Of a DNA stretch of 64,000 bases, positions 22,518-30,593 are shown piece after piece. Source of the stretch: Streptomyces pilosus (GTDB lineage Bacteria > Actinomycetota > Actinomycetes > Streptomycetales > Streptomycetaceae); NCBI RefSeq assembly GCF_014649835.1, contig NZ_BMTU01000017.1, forward strand, positions 1-64,000. Direction: 5' to 3'. The notes below the pieces were generated by a model. That model ran no database searches and had not been told where the DNA came from. It saw nothing but the letters and a program-made list of their open reading frames with translations. The translations under genes and the position numbers were made by a program. Position 1 is the stretch's first letter; each line of letters opens with the position of its first letter.

Positions 22518-23741
22518 ATGAGCCTCATCGACCTGCTGGATTCCGTCTCCGTCGGGGAGAGTGCGGCCCCCGCCTCCGCCCTGACCGCGGAGGAGATCCT
22601 GGCGCGGGCCCGTGCCGTCGCGCCCCGGCTGCGGGAGCGGGCCGAGGACATCGAGAACAGTCGGCAGCTGCCGCCGGACGTCGTCGAACTGCTGCGCGGG
22701 ACGGGTGTCTTCCGTATGGCCCGTCCGAGGGCGTGGGGCGGTCCCGAACTCGACGCCGTGCAGCAGACGGAGGTCGTGGAGGCCCTGGCCGTCGGTGACG
22801 CCTCCGCCGCCTGGTGCGCGATGATCGGCATGGACACTCCGATCTACGCGGGATTCCTCGGCGAGGACGTCGCGCGCCGGCTGCTGGCGGACCCGGACGC
22901 CGCCACCGCCGGGGCGATCATGCCGATGGGGCGGGCCGAGCGGGTGCCCGGCGGCTACCGGGTCACGGGGCAGTGGCACTTCGGCAGCGGCATCACCCAC
23001 AGCACCTGGGTCGTCGGGGGTGTGCTGGTCACCCGCGGCGGCGAACTCGAGCCCGGCCCGCCCGGAGCGCCGGGCAACTGGCGCATCGTGGTGGCTCCCG
23101 TCGAGGACTTCGAGGTGCAGGACACCTGGTACTCGACCGGTCTGGCCGGCTCCGGCAGCAGGGACTACCGCACGGAGAACCTGTACGTGCCCGAGGAGTA
23201 CACGTTCAGCTTCGCCCGGCCGCGGGCCACCGGGGCCGCCGCCACGTCCGACGCGGTGCTGCGCAACATGCCGGGCGTGCCGCTCGGGGTGGCCCGTGCC
23301 GCGATCGACCATGTGCGCCGGATGGCCGCGACCCGTATCGACCGTGCCACGCAGACGCCGTGGTCGGAGAGCTACCGCGTCCAGACGGCCGTCGCCCGGG
23401 CGGAGATGGACCTGGCCGCGGCCCGGTACGCCGTCTACGGCAGCCTGCGCGAACAGTGGGAGATCCTCCAGGCCGGCGACGTACCCACGCCGGACGAGCA
23501 GGTGGCGACGGTGCTGGCCCGGGCGGGCGCCTTCCGTACGGCCCGTTCCGTGGTGGCCTCCCTCTTCGACCTGGTGGCGACCGCGGCGGTGTACCGGCCG
23601 TCCGTGCTGGACCGCTGGCTGCGCGACCTCAACACGATGTGCCAGCACGTCGTCGCCCAGGACCAGGTCATGCAGTCCGCGGGTGCCCGTCTGTTGGGCG
23701 GTGTCCCGCACAACGCCTACAGCGTGGGCCTCGTCGGCTGA
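22518..23741 (+). CDS. Acyl-CoA-dehydrogenase-fold flavin monooxygenase
   Basis: About 407 residues from ATG 22518 (GGAAGGAGA upstream). It has the acyl-CoA dehydrogenase fold used by group D two-component monooxygenases (HpaC2/DszC/HsaA type): LPPDVVELLRGTGVFRMARP, WGGPELD, ASAAWCAMIG, GYRVTGQWHFGSGITHSTWV, a C-terminal four-helix domain with RTARSVVASLFDLVATAAVY and a final HVVAQDQVMQSAGARLLG. The catalytic Glu of true acyl-CoA dehydrogenases is not evident. A likely role is FMNH2-dependent aromatic hydroxylation or N-oxidation; no flavin reductase gene is adjacent, so reduced flavin may come from elsewhere. It starts 32 bases after the FAD oxidase gene. Confidence 0.7.
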   Translation: MSLIDLLDSVSVGESAAPASALTAEEILARARAVAPRLRERAEDIENSRQLPPDVVELLRGTGVFRMARPRAWGGPELDAVQQTEVVEALAVGDASAAWCAMIGMDTPIYAGFLGEDVARRLLADPDAATAGAIMPMGRAERVPGGYRVTGQWHFGSGITHSTWVVGGVLVTRGGELEPGPPGAPGNWRIVVAPVEDFEVQDTWYSTGLAGSGSRDYRTENLYVPEEYTFSFARPRATGAAATSDAVLRNMPGVPLGVARAAIDHVRRMAATRIDRATQTPWSESYRVQTAVARAEMDLAAARYAVYGSLREQWEILQAGDVPTPDEQVATVLARAGAFRTARSVVASLFDLVATAAVYRPSVLDRWLRDLNTMCQHVVAQDQVMQSAGARLLGGVPHNAYSVGLVG

Positions 23742-23929
23742 GGGGCCGGCCGGCTTCCTCGGACGAGGTGCCGGAGCCCGTATCCGGCCACGGGTGTCAG
23801 GTCGGTGCCCTGCTGGGGAGGCCGTCCGGCCGGTGTCGTCGGGGTGAAGTGTGGCGGAAGGGCGGAGAGATCAGGTCAATCGACGGCACGGGCGATAGCG
23901 GAAGACGCTCCTCCGATAGTTTGGGGATC

Positions 23930-24694
23930 ATGCAGCAGGACGGCCCTTTGGCAGGTAAGTGCGTCTTCATCAGCGGGGCGAGCAGCGGGATCGGTGCCGC
24001 GGCCGCCCGTGTGTTCTGCCGCGACGGCGCGGCGGTGATGCTGGTGGCCCGTCGCGGGGAGAGACTGCGGGCCCTCGCCGAGGAGTTGCGCGGTGCGGGT
24101 TACGAGGCGGAGTTCACGACCGCCGACGTCAGGCACGGTGGCGAGGTGGCCGCCGCGGTGGACCGTATGCTCGCCCGCTTCGGACGACTGGACGTCGCCT
24201 TCAACAACGCCGGCGCAGCGGCCCCCCAGGTCCCCTTGCACGAGACGGCGGACGAGCTGTACGACCTGATCATGGACACCAATGTGCGCGGGGTGTGGAA
24301 CTGCATGCGGCACCAGATCCGCGCGATGCTGCCGCATGGTGGTGCGATCGTGAACACCAGCAGTACGGCGGGGCTGGTCGCCACCCCCGTCGCGGCCCCG
24401 TACATCGCTTCCAAGCATGCCGTGGTCGGGCTGACGAAGGCGGCGGCGGCCGAGTACGCGGCGCACGGTATCCGTATCAACGCCATCGCGCCGGGTTCGA
24501 CGCGCGGCGAGATGCTCGACGACTGGCTCGAACGGCAGCCGGGGGCCGAGGAGTTGATCCGCAGCGCGACGCCCCTGCCGCGGCTGGCCGATCCGGAGGA
24601 GATCGCCGAGGCGGCCGCCTGGCTGGGCAGCGACCGGGCCTCGTTCGTCGTCGGCGCCACCGTGCCGGTGGACGGCGGCTGGACGGTTCGGTGA
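23930..24694 (+). CDS. SDR family oxidoreductase
   Basis: 254 residues with the classical SDR motifs: GASSGIG at about 16-22 (cofactor loop), NNAG near 93, catalytic Ser in NTSSTAG, YIASK at about 158-162, and C-terminal FVVGATVPVDGG. The basic residues after the first strand (ARRGERL) favour NADPH. Substrate unknown. It follows the monooxygenase gene by 188 bases, with a possible separate promoter. Confidence 0.8.
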   Translation: MQQDGPLAGKCVFISGASSGIGAAAARVFCRDGAAVMLVARRGERLRALAEELRGAGYEAEFTTADVRHGGEVAAAVDRMLARFGRLDVAFNNAGAAAPQVPLHETADELYDLIMDTNVRGVWNCMRHQIRAMLPHGGAIVNTSSTAGLVATPVAAPYIASKHAVVGLTKAAAAEYAAHGIRINAIAPGSTRGEMLDDWLERQPGAEELIRSATPLPRLADPEEIAEAAAWLGSDRASFVVGATVPVDGGWTVR

Positions 24695-25126
24695 CCGGAC
24701 ACGGCGCCGCGCGCAGGAGGGACTCCCGGGTCCCGGCGCGGTGGGGCGCGGGCGGGATCCGGGAGCGCACGGTGGGCCCCCTCGGCGTGCAGGTGCGACC
24801 GGGGGCTTTTCCGCCGGGGTGCGGGCGGTGACGGGCCGGTGGGATCCGTGGGGAGACCCGTGGATGGATCGGTGGAGGAGCCCGTGGGGGGACTCGCGGG
24901 GTGATCCGTGGATGTCGCGGGCACGGGGAAGAGCCGATGACGTGCTCCGCCGGGACAGACCGTGGGGGAATTGCGGTACGAGCGGACGGCGGGGCGGCAC
25001 CCCGGGAAGGGGCTCGTTCACGGACTCGTACGACGGCGACGACGGTGGTCCGGCTCCGTCGGGGAGCGGGACGGCGGCCCTGCCGGGCGGTCTCCCGCGG
25101 GAAGGCGGCGTGCGCGCCGCGGTGCC
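24695..25126. other. Convergent intergenic stretch
   Basis: No supported gene. About 24838-24915 contains an imperfect tandem repeat built on GATCCGTGG / GACCCGTGG units, of no evident function. Confidence 0.4.
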
Positions 25127-26113
25127 CTACCGGGCGGCGGTGTCGGCGAACTCGATCACGAAGGCGAGCTGCTCGCTCTGGTGACCGGTTACGCGGACCG
25201 AGGGCGTTCCGTCCTCGGTGGTGTCCTGGTGGGCCTCGATCCAGCACGGCTGGTCGAGCTCCACGTAGCGGCTGAAGTTCATCCTGGAGGACGACGGGAG
25301 GAACCGGCCCCTGTTGCGGGGAACGAGCAGACCGGCGGCCTGCTGGGCGGCCTCGACCAGGACCATCGCCGGGATGTGGTCGTTGACCCGGTCGAAGAAG
25401 AGCGTGTTGGCCGGGTCGGCCCGCAGCTGCCAGCGGCCGGGCCGGTCCGACGCGGCGAGGACGACGTCGCACTCCCGGGTGTGGTGGACGGACGGCGGGT
25501 CCACCGGGGCGGGCAGGGCCGGGGCCGGGAGGGCGGAGGTGGGGCGGGTCCCGCGTATGCGGGTGTACGCGGCGGGCGAGGTGATGTTGAATCGGATGAA
25601 GCCGGAGCCGATGGCGTCTCCCGCCGCGCGGATCGTCATCTCCAGCGCCACCCCGGACGGTACGGCCCCGCGCTGTCGCAGCTCGGTCACCTCGACGTCC
25701 AGGGTGAGTTCCTCGGGGGCGGTGCCGAAGGCCGGCAGTTCCGCGTCAAGGCGGTGGCCCATGTCCCACATCACGAAGTGGTGGCCCAGGAGGACGCCGA
25801 GTTCGGCGTGCGAGACCAGGAGCGTCGTCTGCCGGATCGCCTCCAGCACGTACGAGGCCTTGTACCGGCCGTCGGACGTCATGAAGAGCCGGTGGTGATG
25901 GGGCAGACGTGCAGAAACTGTGAAGCTGGTGTCGTCGTGACGGGTCGATCCGGTGGGGAGCACATCCTGCGGTCGCGCCCGGTGCACGAGTTGCCGGTCG
26001 ACCGGCAGTGCCGGGGCGACGGACGGTCTTATGGCAGTGACCTGCGGAAATAAGGTGCGGTACGCCCCTTTGCGGAATTCTTGGGTCTGCGGGGCCATAG
26101 CACTCGAAGTCAT
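25127..26113 (-). CDS. AfsA-family gamma-butyrolactone synthase
   Basis: 328 residues with two AfsA (hot-dog) repeats: LVHRARPQDVLPTG at about 42-55 with HHHRLFMTSDGRYKASYVLEA, and the second repeat VHHTRECDVVLAA with FFDRVNDHIPAMVLVEAAQQ near 240. AfsA/ScbA enzymes condense dihydroxyacetone phosphate with a beta-ketoacyl thioester to begin A-factor-type signal synthesis. It is divergent from an ArpA/ScbR-type receptor gene with an ARE-like palindrome between them, the usual arrangement. The later reductases of the pathway are not adjacent, though the SDR at 23930 could serve. Confidence 0.85.
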   Translation of the reverse strand: MTSSAMAPQTQEFRKGAYRTLFPQVTAIRPSVAPALPVDRQLVHRARPQDVLPTGSTRHDDTSFTVSARLPHHHRLFMTSDGRYKASYVLEAIRQTTLLVSHAELGVLLGHHFVMWDMGHRLDAELPAFGTAPEELTLDVEVTELRQRGAVPSGVALEMTIRAAGDAIGSGFIRFNITSPAAYTRIRGTRPTSALPAPALPAPVDPPSVHHTRECDVVLAASDRPGRWQLRADPANTLFFDRVNDHIPAMVLVEAAQQAAGLLVPRNRGRFLPSSSRMNFSRYVELDQPCWIEAHQDTTEDGTPSVRVTGHQSEQLAFVIEFADTAAR

Positions 26114-26177
26114 TGCTGTCCCTTCGTCGGTGAAGGTGCGCGCGGTGAGGTATGGCTGATCGCCCCCCGCGGTCGAT

Positions 26178-26204
26178 AAAGTACAGGCATGCGGGTTTGT
26201 TTTT
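26178..26204. promoter_or_regulatory. ARE-like operator 1 (afsA/arpA-type intergenic)
   Basis: A palindrome centred on GCATGC (26187-26192) with right arm GGGTTTGTTTTTC, identical over 19 bases to site 2. It matches the form of autoregulatory elements bound by gamma-butyrolactone receptors, and lies between the synthase and receptor genes. Confidence 0.75.
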
Positions 26205-26284
26205 CAATGAGGTCGACGACGGGCCCGCCGATCACGCACAGGAAGCCGTCCTTCCGGGACGGCTGAGGACAGATGGGAGGCCGC

Positions 26285-26965
26285 GTGGCACGACAGGAGC
26301 GTGCGGTCAGGACCAGGAAAGCGATCCTCGACGCAGCCGGTGAGGTCTTCGCCGAACACGGCTACGCGGGGGCCACGATCTACGACGTCTACAAGCGGTG
26401 CGGGGTGACGAAAGGAGCCTTCTACTTCCACTTCGCGTCCAAGGTGGAACTCGCCCAGGCCGTCCTGGACGAGCAGGTGGGCGGCCAGATCGGCTACCTG
26501 GAAGTGCCGCCCGGCGAGCGCACGGTCAAGCTCCAGGACGCGCTCGACATGGGACTGCTCGTCGCGCACCGCCTCACCTTCGACCGGATGCTGCAGGGCA
26601 GCATCCGGCTGGCGGTGGACCAGGTGCACGAGCTCAACCGCCGGGTCCCGTACCAGGCATGGATCGACGCGCACCTCAGGATCCTCACCGAGGCGGACGA
26701 GCGGGGCGAGCTGCTGCCGGACGTCGACATCTGCGACGCCGCGCAGATGATCGTCGGCGCGTTCAGCGGCGTGCAGCTGATGTCGGAGGTGATGAGCGAC
26801 CGTAACGACCTGGAGGAACGGATAGCGGTGCTCTACCGAGGGCTCGCCCGGGTGATCGCGACCCCCGAGACCTTCGAGCAGCTGGACATCACGGTCGACC
26901 GCGGCAAGCGGCTGATGGCCCGGGTCGAACAGGAACAGCGGCAGAAGCAGGCCGAGGCCGAGTGA
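26285..26965 (+). CDS. ArpA/ScbR-type gamma-butyrolactone receptor
   Basis: About 226 residues from GTG 26285, preceded by GGGAGG; an ATG at 26273 lies within that Shine-Dalgarno stretch and is less likely. It is a TetR-family protein: QERAVRTRKAILDAAGEVFA, GYAGATIYDVYKRCGVTKGAFYFHFASK is the DNA-binding domain shared by ArpA/ScbR receptors. The ligand-binding part contains MLQGSIRLAVDQ and VPYQAWID, also family-typical. It probably represses the genes with ARE-like sites here until the butyrolactone-type signal binds. Confidence 0.85.
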   Translation: MARQERAVRTRKAILDAAGEVFAEHGYAGATIYDVYKRCGVTKGAFYFHFASKVELAQAVLDEQVGGQIGYLEVPPGERTVKLQDALDMGLLVAHRLTFDRMLQGSIRLAVDQVHELNRRVPYQAWIDAHLRILTEADERGELLPDVDICDAAQMIVGAFSGVQLMSEVMSDRNDLEERIAVLYRGLARVIATPETFEQLDITVDRGKRLMARVEQEQRQKQAEAE

Positions 26966-27116
26966 ACGGGTCCGCCGCAGGCAGGGGGACCGCGGCGGCC
27001 CCTCGGCACACGCTTCCGGCCGGGATACCGCCGCGCGGGACACCACCGTCCGGTTCGGGGGCCGCGCCCTGCCGCTCGGCAGGATCGGTGATCTTCCGCC
27101 GACTCGGTGCCGGGGG

Positions 27117-27659
27117 TCAGCGGACCGGGCGCAGGGACAGGGCCCGGAGAGCGGCCTGCGCGACCTGTGCGGCGTCGCGGCCCCGGGTGGGAACGGTCAC
27201 CCGGGCGACCTCGCGGTAGAACGGCGCGCGCCGCGCGGCCAGTTGCCGCAGCCGGGCGGTGGCGTCCCCGGCGAGCAGCGGACGGCCCGCGGTGCCTCCA
27301 CGCCGGCTCAGCACGTCCTGGACCTCGGCGTCGACATGGATCACCGGACCGCCCGCCAGCAGCGCACGGGAGTCCGGGTCCACGACGGCGCCCCCGCCCA
27401 GCGCGAGTACTCCCGTGTGCTCGGCGAGCGCGGTGCGCACCGCCGCCGCTTCCAGTTCCCGGAACCGGCGCTCCCCATCCACGGCGAAGAGCTGCGCGAC
27501 GGACCGTCCGGCGGCAAGCTCGACGTCCTCGTCGGTGTCCCGGAAACCGACACCGAGGCGTCCGGCCATCAGCCGCCCCACTGTGGACTTGCCCGCCCCT
27601 GGCAGACCGACGAGCACGGCGAGAGGCCTCACGCGGGGTCGGGTCAGGGGGTCGGGCAC
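27117..27659 (-). CDS. aroK: Shikimate kinase paralogue
   Basis: 180 residues from GTG 27659 (GGAGG five bases upstream). Longer frames upstream run through ARE-like site 2 and are not used. Motifs: P-loop GLPGAGKSTVG, DTDEDVE (shikimate and Mg), RRFRELE, GGGAVVD, and the lid Arg in RPLLAG. All key residues of AroK are present, so it is likely active, supplying shikimate 3-phosphate for the cluster. It is transcribed leftward from a region shared with the adenylating-enzyme operon, so ARE-like site 2 may control both. Confidence 0.85.
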   Translation of the reverse strand: MPDPLTRPRVRPLAVLVGLPGAGKSTVGRLMAGRLGVGFRDTDEDVELAAGRSVAQLFAVDGERRFRELEAAAVRTALAEHTGVLALGGGAVVDPDSRALLAGGPVIHVDAEVQDVLSRRGGTAGRPLLAGDATARLRQLAARRAPFYREVARVTVPTRGRDAAQVAQAALRALSLRPVR

Positions 27660-27766
27660 GAGGTCCTCCGGGGTCGGTGGGCCGGTACCCGGATGATCGG
27701 CGCCCAGGGGCGGGGCGGGGCGCGCGACCTGACACACCGGGGCCGTGCATCGCACTTTCCGATAGA

Positions 27767-27797
27767 CATTGAAAACCCGCATGCGGGTTTGTTTTTC
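27767..27797. promoter_or_regulatory. ARE-like operator 2
   Basis: Contains a perfect 18-base palindrome AAACCCGCATGCGGGTTT (27773-27790) followed by GTTTTTC. It is the most symmetrical of the four sites and lies 45 bases before the start of the adenylating-enzyme operon and upstream of the shikimate kinase gene. Confidence 0.75.
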
Positions 27798-27835
27798 TGG
27801 GCGCTGTCCGGGCTCACCGACCACGGAGACGCCAC

Positions 27836-29449
27836 ATGATCAAGCTTGACGACATCCGCCGGCACGCGGCGGCCCGCCCCGACGCGATCGCCGTCGCGGA
27901 CGGCGCGACGCGGCTGTCCTGGGCGGATCTCGCCGACGCGGCGGACCGGTGCGCGGCCGGTCTCATGGCCCGGCTGCCGGACACCGGCCCCGTCCGCGCG
28001 GTGTTCCTGGCCCGCCCGAGCTGGGAGCTCACGGTCGCCCTGGCCGCCTGCGCCACACTCGGCGTCCCCTGCACGGGACTCGACCCCGCGCAGGAGGGCG
28101 ACCGGCTCGACGCCCTCCTGCGCATGCTCGACCCGTGCGCGGTGTTCGTCGAGTCGCGGTACCGGCCGCTGCTGGAGGGGCGCACCTGGCCGAACGGGCC
28201 CGGGTGCTCGTGGATCACGCTGGACACCGCGCCGGGTGGCGAGGCCGATGCCCCGAAGGCCTCCGGGGCGCCGCGTACGGAGGTGTCGCTGCGCCGCCTG
28301 TCGGAGAGCGAGCCGTTGCGCCGGCTGCCCGAGCCGCGGCACCGGGAGTCCCTCGACGTGGTGCCCGGCGGGCAGCGGGTCGCGGTGCGCGGGGCCGCCA
28401 CCGAGGGACGTGGACTGGTCGCCCTGATCGACGAGTTCGGATTCGACGCGTACGACATCCACCTGGTGGCCGCGCCGCTGTGGCTGCCGCTCTCCCTGAA
28501 CCTGGCGCGTACCCTCCTCGCGGTGGGCGCGACCGTGGTGCTGGACGCCACGCAGGACGCGCGGACCCTGGCCGGGCTCGTCACCGCCGAGCACGTCACC
28601 ACCGCGGTGTTCGACCCCGCCGTTCTCGGCCGGCTGCTGGCCGACCCCGCGTCCGCGCCGCTGGCCCGCCTGGGGCGCCTGCGCTGTGTGATCACCCCGG
28701 GCCGGCACCTGGGCCGCTGGACGGTCAACGCCGCCTGGGAGCGGCTCGGCCCCGCGCTGCACCTGGCGTACACGACACCCGGGACCGGGCCGAGCGTGAT
28801 CCTCGGCCCCGAGGAGGGGCAGGTCTCCCGCATGCGCACGGGTCGGGCGACGCTCGGCACGACGATCGCCGTGCTGGACGAGGAGGGAGCCGTACTGCCG
28901 GCCGGAAGACCCGGCCGGGTCGCCGTCGGCGGGCCCCATGTGATGGACGGCTACCTCGACGGCGAGGACGACGCCTTCGTCACCCTCGACACGGGGGCGG
29001 GCGAGCGGCGCTTCTTCGTCACCGACGACCTGGGCGTCCTCGACGAGCAGGGCCGGCTCACCCTGACCGGGCGCGGTTCGGGCGTGACGCCGCCCGCCCG
29101 CGACCACGCCCTCGACGCGGCGCTGTTCCGCCTCGAGTCGGACCTGCTCAACCTGCCCTGTCTGCGCGACGCCGCCGTGGTGCGGGTCAGTCTGCCCACG
29201 CTCGGCGACGCGCTCGTCGTGCCGTTCATCGCCGTCGCCGTCGGCCGCGAGGTCTCGGGCCACACCGCGCTGCGCACCGCCTGCGCCCGCCGGGTTCCGT
29301 CGCTCCCGGCTCACGTCATCGCGGTCGACCACATCCCCTACAGCCCCATGGGCCGGATCCGGACCGCGGAGCTGCTGGAAGCAGTGGTCCCGATCATCAC
29401 CCTGAGTCTCCAGCTGGAGCAGTCCGAGCGTCAGGAGATCCCCACATGA
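27836..29449 (+). CDS. Degenerate ANL (AMP-binding) family protein
   Basis: 537 residues with the overall layout of acyl-CoA ligases/adenylation domains (LSWADLADAADRCAAGL, VRAVFLARPSWELTVALAAC, then a C-terminal GEVxVGGP/TGR region), but with the catalytic motifs lost. The A3 phosphate loop (TSGTTGxPK) reads RGAATEGRG at about 186-194. The A5 YGMTE-type motif reads AYTTPGTG. The A10 lysine is Arg in SPMGRIRTAELLE. The A7 Asp is kept (VTDDLG). Adenylation is therefore unlikely; a binding, scaffolding or altered catalytic role is possible. The ARE-like site 2 controls it; the next gene overlaps by four bases. The reading frame is intact, so it is selected for, not decaying. Confidence 0.7.
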   Translation: MIKLDDIRRHAAARPDAIAVADGATRLSWADLADAADRCAAGLMARLPDTGPVRAVFLARPSWELTVALAACATLGVPCTGLDPAQEGDRLDALLRMLDPCAVFVESRYRPLLEGRTWPNGPGCSWITLDTAPGGEADAPKASGAPRTEVSLRRLSESEPLRRLPEPRHRESLDVVPGGQRVAVRGAATEGRGLVALIDEFGFDAYDIHLVAAPLWLPLSLNLARTLLAVGATVVLDATQDARTLAGLVTAEHVTTAVFDPAVLGRLLADPASAPLARLGRLRCVITPGRHLGRWTVNAAWERLGPALHLAYTTPGTGPSVILGPEEGQVSRMRTGRATLGTTIAVLDEEGAVLPAGRPGRVAVGGPHVMDGYLDGEDDAFVTLDTGAGERRFFVTDDLGVLDEQGRLTLTGRGSGVTPPARDHALDAALFRLESDLLNLPCLRDAAVVRVSLPTLGDALVVPFIAVAVGREVSGHTALRTACARRVPSLPAHVIAVDHIPYSPMGRIRTAELLEAVVPIITLSLQLEQSERQEIPT

Positions 29450-29823
29450 CCTTCCTCCCCTCGCCCGGCCTCTTCGAGGACGCCCCGGACGCCGACCTGG
29501 ACAGCGGCTTCTTCGCCCTGGAGGGGGAGTTGCTGGAACTGGCCTGCGTGCGGGAGTGCGCCGTGGTCCACACCGAGCTGCCCGAGCTGGGCGGCGCGCT
29601 GGTGGTGGCGTTCGTGCCGCTCGCGCCGGAGCAGGAGATCGCCGGGCGGCGGGCGGTGCTCGCGGCCTGCCAGCGCAATCTGCCCGCCCTGTACGCCCAT
29701 GCCGTGGCCGTGGACGAGCTGCCGCGCACCGCGGAAGGGGCCGTGCGGGACGGGGAGTTGCTGGACGGTGTGATGCCGCAGCTCGCCCGGGATCTGATGT
29801 CGCCGATGGCGATGTCCGACTGA
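29446..29823 (+). CDS. Stand-alone ANL C-terminal-domain-like protein
   Basis: 125 residues, overlapping the previous stop codon (ATGA) with AGGAG upstream. The sequence resembles only the C-terminal subdomain of ANL enzymes: ELLELACVRECAVVHTELPE, GALVVAFVPL, then VDELPRTAEGAVRDGELLD, in which the catalytic lysine of the A10 motif (xTxxGKxxR) is replaced by Ala/Val. It also parallels the end of its larger neighbour (FRLESDLLNLPCLRDAAVV), so it may have arisen by partial duplication. Function unknown; the tight coupling suggests a complex with the neighbour. Confidence 0.6.
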   Translation: MTFLPSPGLFEDAPDADLDSGFFALEGELLELACVRECAVVHTELPELGGALVVAFVPLAPEQEIAGRRAVLAACQRNLPALYAHAVAVDELPRTAEGAVRDGELLDGVMPQLARDLMSPMAMSD

Positions 29824-29846
29824 ACGAGACCCTCGAGCAGGGGTCG

Positions 29847-29874
29847 AAAAGAAACAGGCATGCTGGTATCTTTA
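29847..29874. promoter_or_regulatory. ARE-like operator 3
   Basis: AAAAGAAACAG-GCATGC-TGGTATCTTTA (core 29858-29863), about 40 bases upstream of the HTH-only LysR gene. It is less symmetrical than sites 1 and 2. Confidence 0.6.
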
Positions 29875-29912
29875 TTGGTCTCGGGAACGTGGTCGGCGAA
29901 AGGGGCCATGGC

Positions 29913-30257
29913 ATGCAGTTCCACCAGTTACGGGCTTTCCGCGAGGTGGCGGCCGAGCTGAGCTTCACGCGGGCGGCGAAGAACCTGCACTACGCCCAGT
30001 CGACCGTGACCGCGCAGATCAAGAACCTCGAAGAGGCCGTCGGAACCGAGCTGTTCGACCGCAGCCGGCGCCGGCTGGCCCTGACCGAGGCCGGCGCGCG
30101 ACTGCTGCCGCACGCCGAACGCATCATCCAGATCGCCGAGACGGCCCGGCGCGAGGTCATCCTGTCCACACCGCCCGCACGGCGCCCGCACGGCGGCCAC
30201 GGGGTCCCCACGGCGACCGGACGGCCCCTCGGGCCCGTGGAAGCCGGCCGCCTTTGA
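29913..30257 (+). CDS. LysR-type DNA-binding domain protein (HTH only)
   Basis: 114 residues from ATG 29913 (another ATG lies five bases upstream in a different frame). Residues 1-85 are a typical LysR winged helix and linker helix: MQFHQLRAFREVAAELSFTR, AAKNLHYAQSTVTAQIKNLE, TELFDRSRRRLALTEAGARL. The effector-binding domain is absent: after residue 90 the chain becomes Pro/Arg/Gly-rich and stops, and no remnant of the missing domain follows. With an ARE-like site upstream it may be a working small regulator or a competitor of a full-length LysR protein; simple truncation is the alternative. Confidence 0.7.
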   Translation: MQFHQLRAFREVAAELSFTRAAKNLHYAQSTVTAQIKNLEEAVGTELFDRSRRRLALTEAGARLLPHAERIIQIAETARREVILSTPPARRPHGGHGVPTATGRPLGPVEAGRL

Positions 30258-30593
30258 GTCGCCCCTGAGCTGCCTCCGGGTCCCCGCCCTCGGGGACGGT
30301 CGGCGCCGCCGCTCCGTCCGCTCGCCCTCCTCCGCTGTTTCCCTCCCACCGGCCGGCCCTCCCCGGGGCCGGCTGTCGTGCGTACGGGCAGGGGCGGCCG
30401 GGCGGCGTGATTCCGCAAGGGCCCGTGCGCGGGGCGGCAAATAGCGGATCGGATTCGTTTCTACAGTCACCGGCAGCGGATCGTTCTCGCCGCCGTCCGA
30501 CATCCGCGCCCGTCTCCCCCTCCCGTGCGCTCCGTCCCGGTGGCCCCCGGCCTCCCGGCCCGGACCCTCCGCATACCGATAGGTGACTGACAC
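30258..30593. other. Non-coding stretch
   Basis: No supported gene. A short AT-richer patch (AAATAGCGGATCGGATTCG, near 30439) may belong to the promoter of the next gene. No ARE-like palindrome. Confidence 0.35.

Noticed and set aside
24838..24915. GATCCGTGG tandem repeats as a CRISPR or iteron array
   Set aside because: Units are short, irregular and without constant spacers, and there is no replication gene nearby.
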